A DNA stretch of 64,000 nt, taken from the NCBI GenBank assembly GCA_946699065.1, contig CAMPDV010001043.1, forward strand, positions 1 through 64,000, given 5' to 3'. The notes beneath the pieces are model-generated. The model did not search any database. It had not been told where the DNA came from and saw only the letters and a list, made by a program, of their open reading frames with translations. Positions 60,477-64,000 of the stretch are shown in pieces. This stretch comes from Loxodes magnus (taxonomy: Eukaryota; Ciliophora; Karyorelictea; Loxodida; Loxodidae). The position numbers were made by a program, and so were the translations under genes. The stretch's first letter is position 1. Each line of letters starts with the position of its first letter.

Positions 60477-61934
60477 ATGAATAACCTGACTCATTGTAAG
60501 CTATGCTAAAATAAATATGAATCTCTAACTAAGCTTCCTAAAGTTCTTAATTGTGGCCATACTCTTTGTATTAGTTGCTGTTAACGTCTATGCCACAACT
60601 CTTTTATCAAATGTCCCTTTGATAATTTCACGTAGTGTGGAAGTTACTTAAAGTTAAGGACTAATCTACTTCTGCTAGATTATATAAAGTAAAGTAGTTA
60701 GTAAAACAAAACAAATAGCATATTAAAGGACTAGAAGTAAAAAATAGGATTTGTATCTAATTAGTTAGGATAGATAGTATAAGACTTGAAGTAGCAAAAG
60801 TTATAAACTATTTAAATTATAGAAGAATAATAAAAACTAATTTTATAGCAAATAGAAACTAACTAACTAAATATAAGACAAAAAATAACTTCACTATCTA
60901 AAGATTAGAAATTAAATATCAACTGAAATTAAATTAACTAAAGCTCTTTATCAGAGTTAATAAATAAATTAAATGAACTAAAGCAAGAGAAATTAATAAA
61001 TAAAATATATAAAAAGTAAAAAGTGAGAGCAGAAATAAGAGATAATAAGTTATTAACTTTATTAAAAGAACAAATAATAGAAATAACAGATATAAGTAAT
61101 TAAATAAAACAAATAAAGCATATGAACAAAGAATAGCAAGTAGAAATTAAGAGTTAATAAAGTATATATAATAAAAGTGAGAGTATTTATACATATGAAG
61201 AGCATTTGAAATAGTTAGCTTAATTTGGAGATTACGAAGCGAATAGATAATTGGAAGAATATTAATCACTTATATAAAAATCTTAGATATAGGAAAATAA
61301 TGTAGCACTGGAAGCACTAACTTTGATGTAACTTCTATTTAGTAGTCCATATGGATCATAAGAGGCAGAAGAAAATTAAACAAATTTATTAAATTATTTG
61401 AAATAGAATAATGAAAAATAAAAAAATTGCATAGTAATGTAAAGATGCAGTAACTAAAGGGAAACCTCATGAAAACCTAATGATTAACCTAATATAATAA
61501 CTTTTAAAACTAATAAGAAATGCCTTTTCTTTGGCTTTGAAATTTTCAAACCCTTTTCTATTGATTAATAATCAAGAATTACAATGCTAATGATTATTTA
61601 AGGTGATTAAGCGAAAAACAATGATTTATCTAATATAAAGTTTTTATCTAAAGATAACTTAGTTATATCTTATAATTCTTTAGATAAAATACATAGAATC
61701 TGAATTATGTAAGATATAGAAATTTAGCAAGAAACTCCATATACTCTTTCTATTGAGTTAAAGGGAGGTGAGCTATAACAAGCTAACTTGTAATCTTTCC
61801 GTTTTAGTATTGATAAAGAAGATTTTAATGTGTAAATTTTGGAAACATAAAATGTTTGGGATAGGTAAGAACATAACTTATGGTACAAGCAAGGTCCTTT
61901 AGTAAATTTGCTGTTTAGAAATATCTAGCACTGA
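60477..61934 (+). CDS. RING-finger coiled-coil protein, intact frame
   Basis: A 485-residue protein. The RING finger is at residues 7-49: Cys 7, 10, 26, His 28, Cys 31, 34 and 46, with Asp 49 as the last ligand (CPFD), a C3HC3D-type ring. Cys/His positions up to 34 are identical to those of the RING-kelch family, so the domain is shared. Residues 60-330 are Gln/Lys/Glu-rich coiled coil. The C-terminal 150 residues are globular (KKCLFFGFEIFKPF, then ETPYTLSIELKGGE) and resemble the beta-sandwich style of PHR domains, but that is a weak guess. Three in-frame TGA codons (NIN-W, ETS-W, HRI-W) are read as Trp and TGA 61932-61934 is taken as stop, because the sequence after it turns into A+T spacer. 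A RING suggests E3 ubiquitin ligase activity. No frameshift is seen. Confidence 0.75.
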
Positions 61935-61939
61935 TTTCA

Positions 61940-63130
61940 TCCATAATAAACTTTAAAATATTTTGATATTTAAATTTTTTTTATTTCATAAACAATAAGG
62001 AAAAAGTTTTAAGCTATTTATCATTTTTATGAAAATAGGTATAAATTTAGTCTCTTTTTGTATGAAACATTTTTAAAATATCTAATAATCAGATTTCTAA
62101 TTTGTTTCAATGAAAAAAATTACTAGCTATATATGCTCGAGTTTCGATATTTATTTTCTGAATTTATTTTTTTATTTAAAGAAGCTATATTCATATTCCA
62201 TTTTACTTTATATAGCCTTTTCTTTCAATAATCTTTATACTTTTATTAACTTGCTTGATTATTTCTCTATATATCAAAGATAAAATTAGTGGGCTTTAAA
62301 AATTATTTTTGGTTCAGATATTTATTTTTCTTTTAGACATCAGAAAAAATTAATATCTTTATGAAGATGCAGATAAAAAAGTAAGTTGTAGGTAAAAATT
62401 TGATCTAAAAAGAAAATTGAAGATAATATATTAAAATTTCTATAAAAAACTAATTAGGCAACAAATAATTAAAGTTAAACTAGTTTTCTATTCAATTTGT
62501 TTTCAAGAACTTTTGAACAGTCTATGATCTTAGATAACATTTATAGATGAAAAATAACTGAACTGTATTATTTAATATATGTATTTAATATTTTATTTAG
62601 TGAAAAGAAATAATCAAGTTAAATAGATTTTAATATGAAAATTAAATAATTTTAACCTTTCAAATAAAAAGTTAAAGTTTAAGTGAAATTGATATTTTTC
62701 TCTGTTTAAAACCTTCGATCATACATTAAAAAATTAATAAAATGAAAATTAATTTATTTTGCTATAATTTAAGTTCTAGTAATATCTTTGTCTCTTAAAC
62801 TTCAAGCAATTTAGAGTATTCAAAAATAAATATAAATATAAAATATGGTAGTCATAATATTGCAGGTATGATTAGATAATTATTTGCACATGGTGAATAT
62901 AATTTAAGGGAGTAGAAACATATAAACTTTATTTTATGGTAAATTTTGTATTGCAAAAAATAATTAAACTAAATTTAGATTAAATAGAAATTTTGGGACG
63001 AAAAAAGTTTAAATTATAAAAAAGTTAATTAAACTAAAAGTTAAAGCTAAATATTATTTTTATGTAAAGTAATTATATTAAGAAATAAAATAACATATTA
63101 TAAATATATTAAATAGAATACTTTGCTAAT
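61940..63130. other. A+T-rich spacer, no gene seen
   Basis: Downstream of the RING gene. The frame stays open if TGA is always read as Trp, but the composition is spacer-like and hydrophobic. No motif recognised. Confidence 0.35.
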
Positions 63131-63139
63131 CTCTCAAAA

Positions 63140-63335
63140 AATTAACTTAGAAAATTAAGGAAAAAGTGGCAAGAAAGTTTGAGAAAAAAGCAATAGAAAC
63201 AAGAGAAAACAGGTTCTTCATCAGAAGATAAATTTATCATCAGAACTGTAGAGATAGGTTAACCTTTAAATGAAACTAGCCAAAAATTCTAAAATAAACA
63301 AGACTAAATGCAAAAAATAAATAAAAAATAGATTA
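63140..63335 (+). other. short coding-like patch, unrecognised
   Basis: The plus strand reads KWQESLRKKQQKQEKTGSSS and EDKFIIRTVEIGQPLNETS, a charged, protein-like composition lasting about 190 bases and then lost in repeat R1. No family recognised. It is probably an exon or relic end. Confidence 0.3.
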
Positions 63336-64000
63336 ATATTAAAATTAAATAATAAATCTCTCTTAGAATATGGATTTAAATATTAGAATGAAAAAATAAA
63401 GTAAGAAAGATTTATAAGGGAAATTTATTTATAAGAGGATAAAAATATATTAATTTCTTTTATCAGAAAGAGATTTAATTTTAGTAAGTTATAAATATTT
63501 AATAGTAAAATAAAGCTATTTTTAAATAAAAATTATGAAAAAGAAAATTTGCCAGGGTTTTAAAAAATAGCTTAGTATGTTAAAAGAGAAAAAAGAATCA
63601 TAATTCATATAACTCAATAATATGCATCTGATTAAATTGCATTAGTTTTTGAGAGAATTGATCATATAATAATTATTAAAATAAAGCAATCAAATTAAAA
63701 AGAAAATATAAATATATATAAAATATTATTTATTAATTAAAGCTTTTTACATCCAATAGAATAACATAAATATAAGCTTAATAAATATATTTTAATTCAA
63801 TTTAATCAAATAATTTAGATAATCAATAAGATTTAGAATATTTTACCTAATTAATTTAGGAAATTAAAATGCTACAGTAAATTCCAATGTGACTTATAGT
63901 ATAAATAAGATAAAACAACATCTAAAAAAATGTTTTAAATAAAATTTTCTATTTAATATAATTAAAATCTATTTTTAGGATTATTTTCTTTTTCATATTT
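63335..64000 (+). repeat. interspersed A+T-rich repeat R1, copy 4, runs off right edge
   Basis: Matches 49745-50410 along its whole length and 18610-19060 over its second half. Anchors are AAATCTCTCTTAGAATATGG near 63353, GAAAATTTGCCAGGGTTTTA near 63545, and TTAATTTAGGAAATTAAAAT followed by AATGTGACTTATAGTATAAA near 63850-63905. It continues past the window end, so its full length is unknown. Confidence 0.55.

Noticed and set aside
1..64000. Reading the window as Tetrahymena-type code with UGA only as stop
   Set aside because: It would need independent loss of many genes by TGG-to-TGA changes that hit only Trp codons, never giving TAG at the aligned MORN Trp positions, while glycines and reading frames stay intact.
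1..64000. CRISPR arrays, bacterial operons, telomeric G-rich repeats
   Set aside because: None seen. There are no regularly spaced direct repeats, no ribosome-binding-site patterns and no telomere repeat runs; the gene content is eukaryotic.

Overview
The window reads as nuclear DNA of a ciliate. It is very A+T-rich, and real genes become visible only when TAA and TAG are read as glutamine. Homology to known folds (R2R3-MYB, MORN, RING, kelch, non-LTR reverse transcriptase) then appears in long frames. In these frames TGA falls again and again exactly where tryptophan is expected, while TGA also ends the genes. That points to a code with UAR = Gln and UGA = Trp or stop by context, as described for karyorelict ciliates such as Loxodes and, in a variant form, for Condylostoma. 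A Tetrahymena-type code with UGA only as stop would make almost every gene here a pseudogene. The organism assignment is an inference.

Layout. 0-1 kb: end of a broken beta-helix surface protein gene. 1.9-3.0 kb: weak coding signal. 4.0-4.3 kb: decayed 28S rRNA fragment. 4.3-10.3 kb: A+T desert. 10.3-11.2 kb: MYB gene. 14.3-18.35 kb: nearly full-length but broken non-LTR retrotransposon (LINE). 20.7-23.3 kb: MORN fragment and first RING-kelch copy. 26-30 kb: LINE ORF1 pieces, a Cys-rich surface-protein relic and a SINE. 30.6-32.0 kb: MORN gene. 35.7-40.9 kb: SINE, an inverted pair of ORF1 relics and an internally deleted LINE. 42.6-43.6 kb: ORF1 relic. 45.2-47.3 kb: second RING-kelch copy with a SINE just upstream. 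47.8-51.6 kb: unassigned coding and LINE/SINE 3' ends. 51.7-53.2 kb: second MORN gene. 54.2-55.1 kb: third RING-kelch copy. 55.7-58 kb: two ORF1 relics. 60.5-61.9 kb: RING gene. The rest is A+T-rich spacer, part of it a long interspersed repeat.

The best candidates for working genes are MYB, MORN-1, the RING gene at 60.5 kb and, apart from one single-base gap, MORN-2. The others are relics or paralogues with one or more frameshifts. Some single-base breaks could be assembly errors. The most interesting signals are the UGA-as-Trp evidence, a dimeric SINE family whose hairpin-plus-(TTTA)n tail is shared with other elements, and a small family that keeps one RING domain while its C-terminal partner changes.
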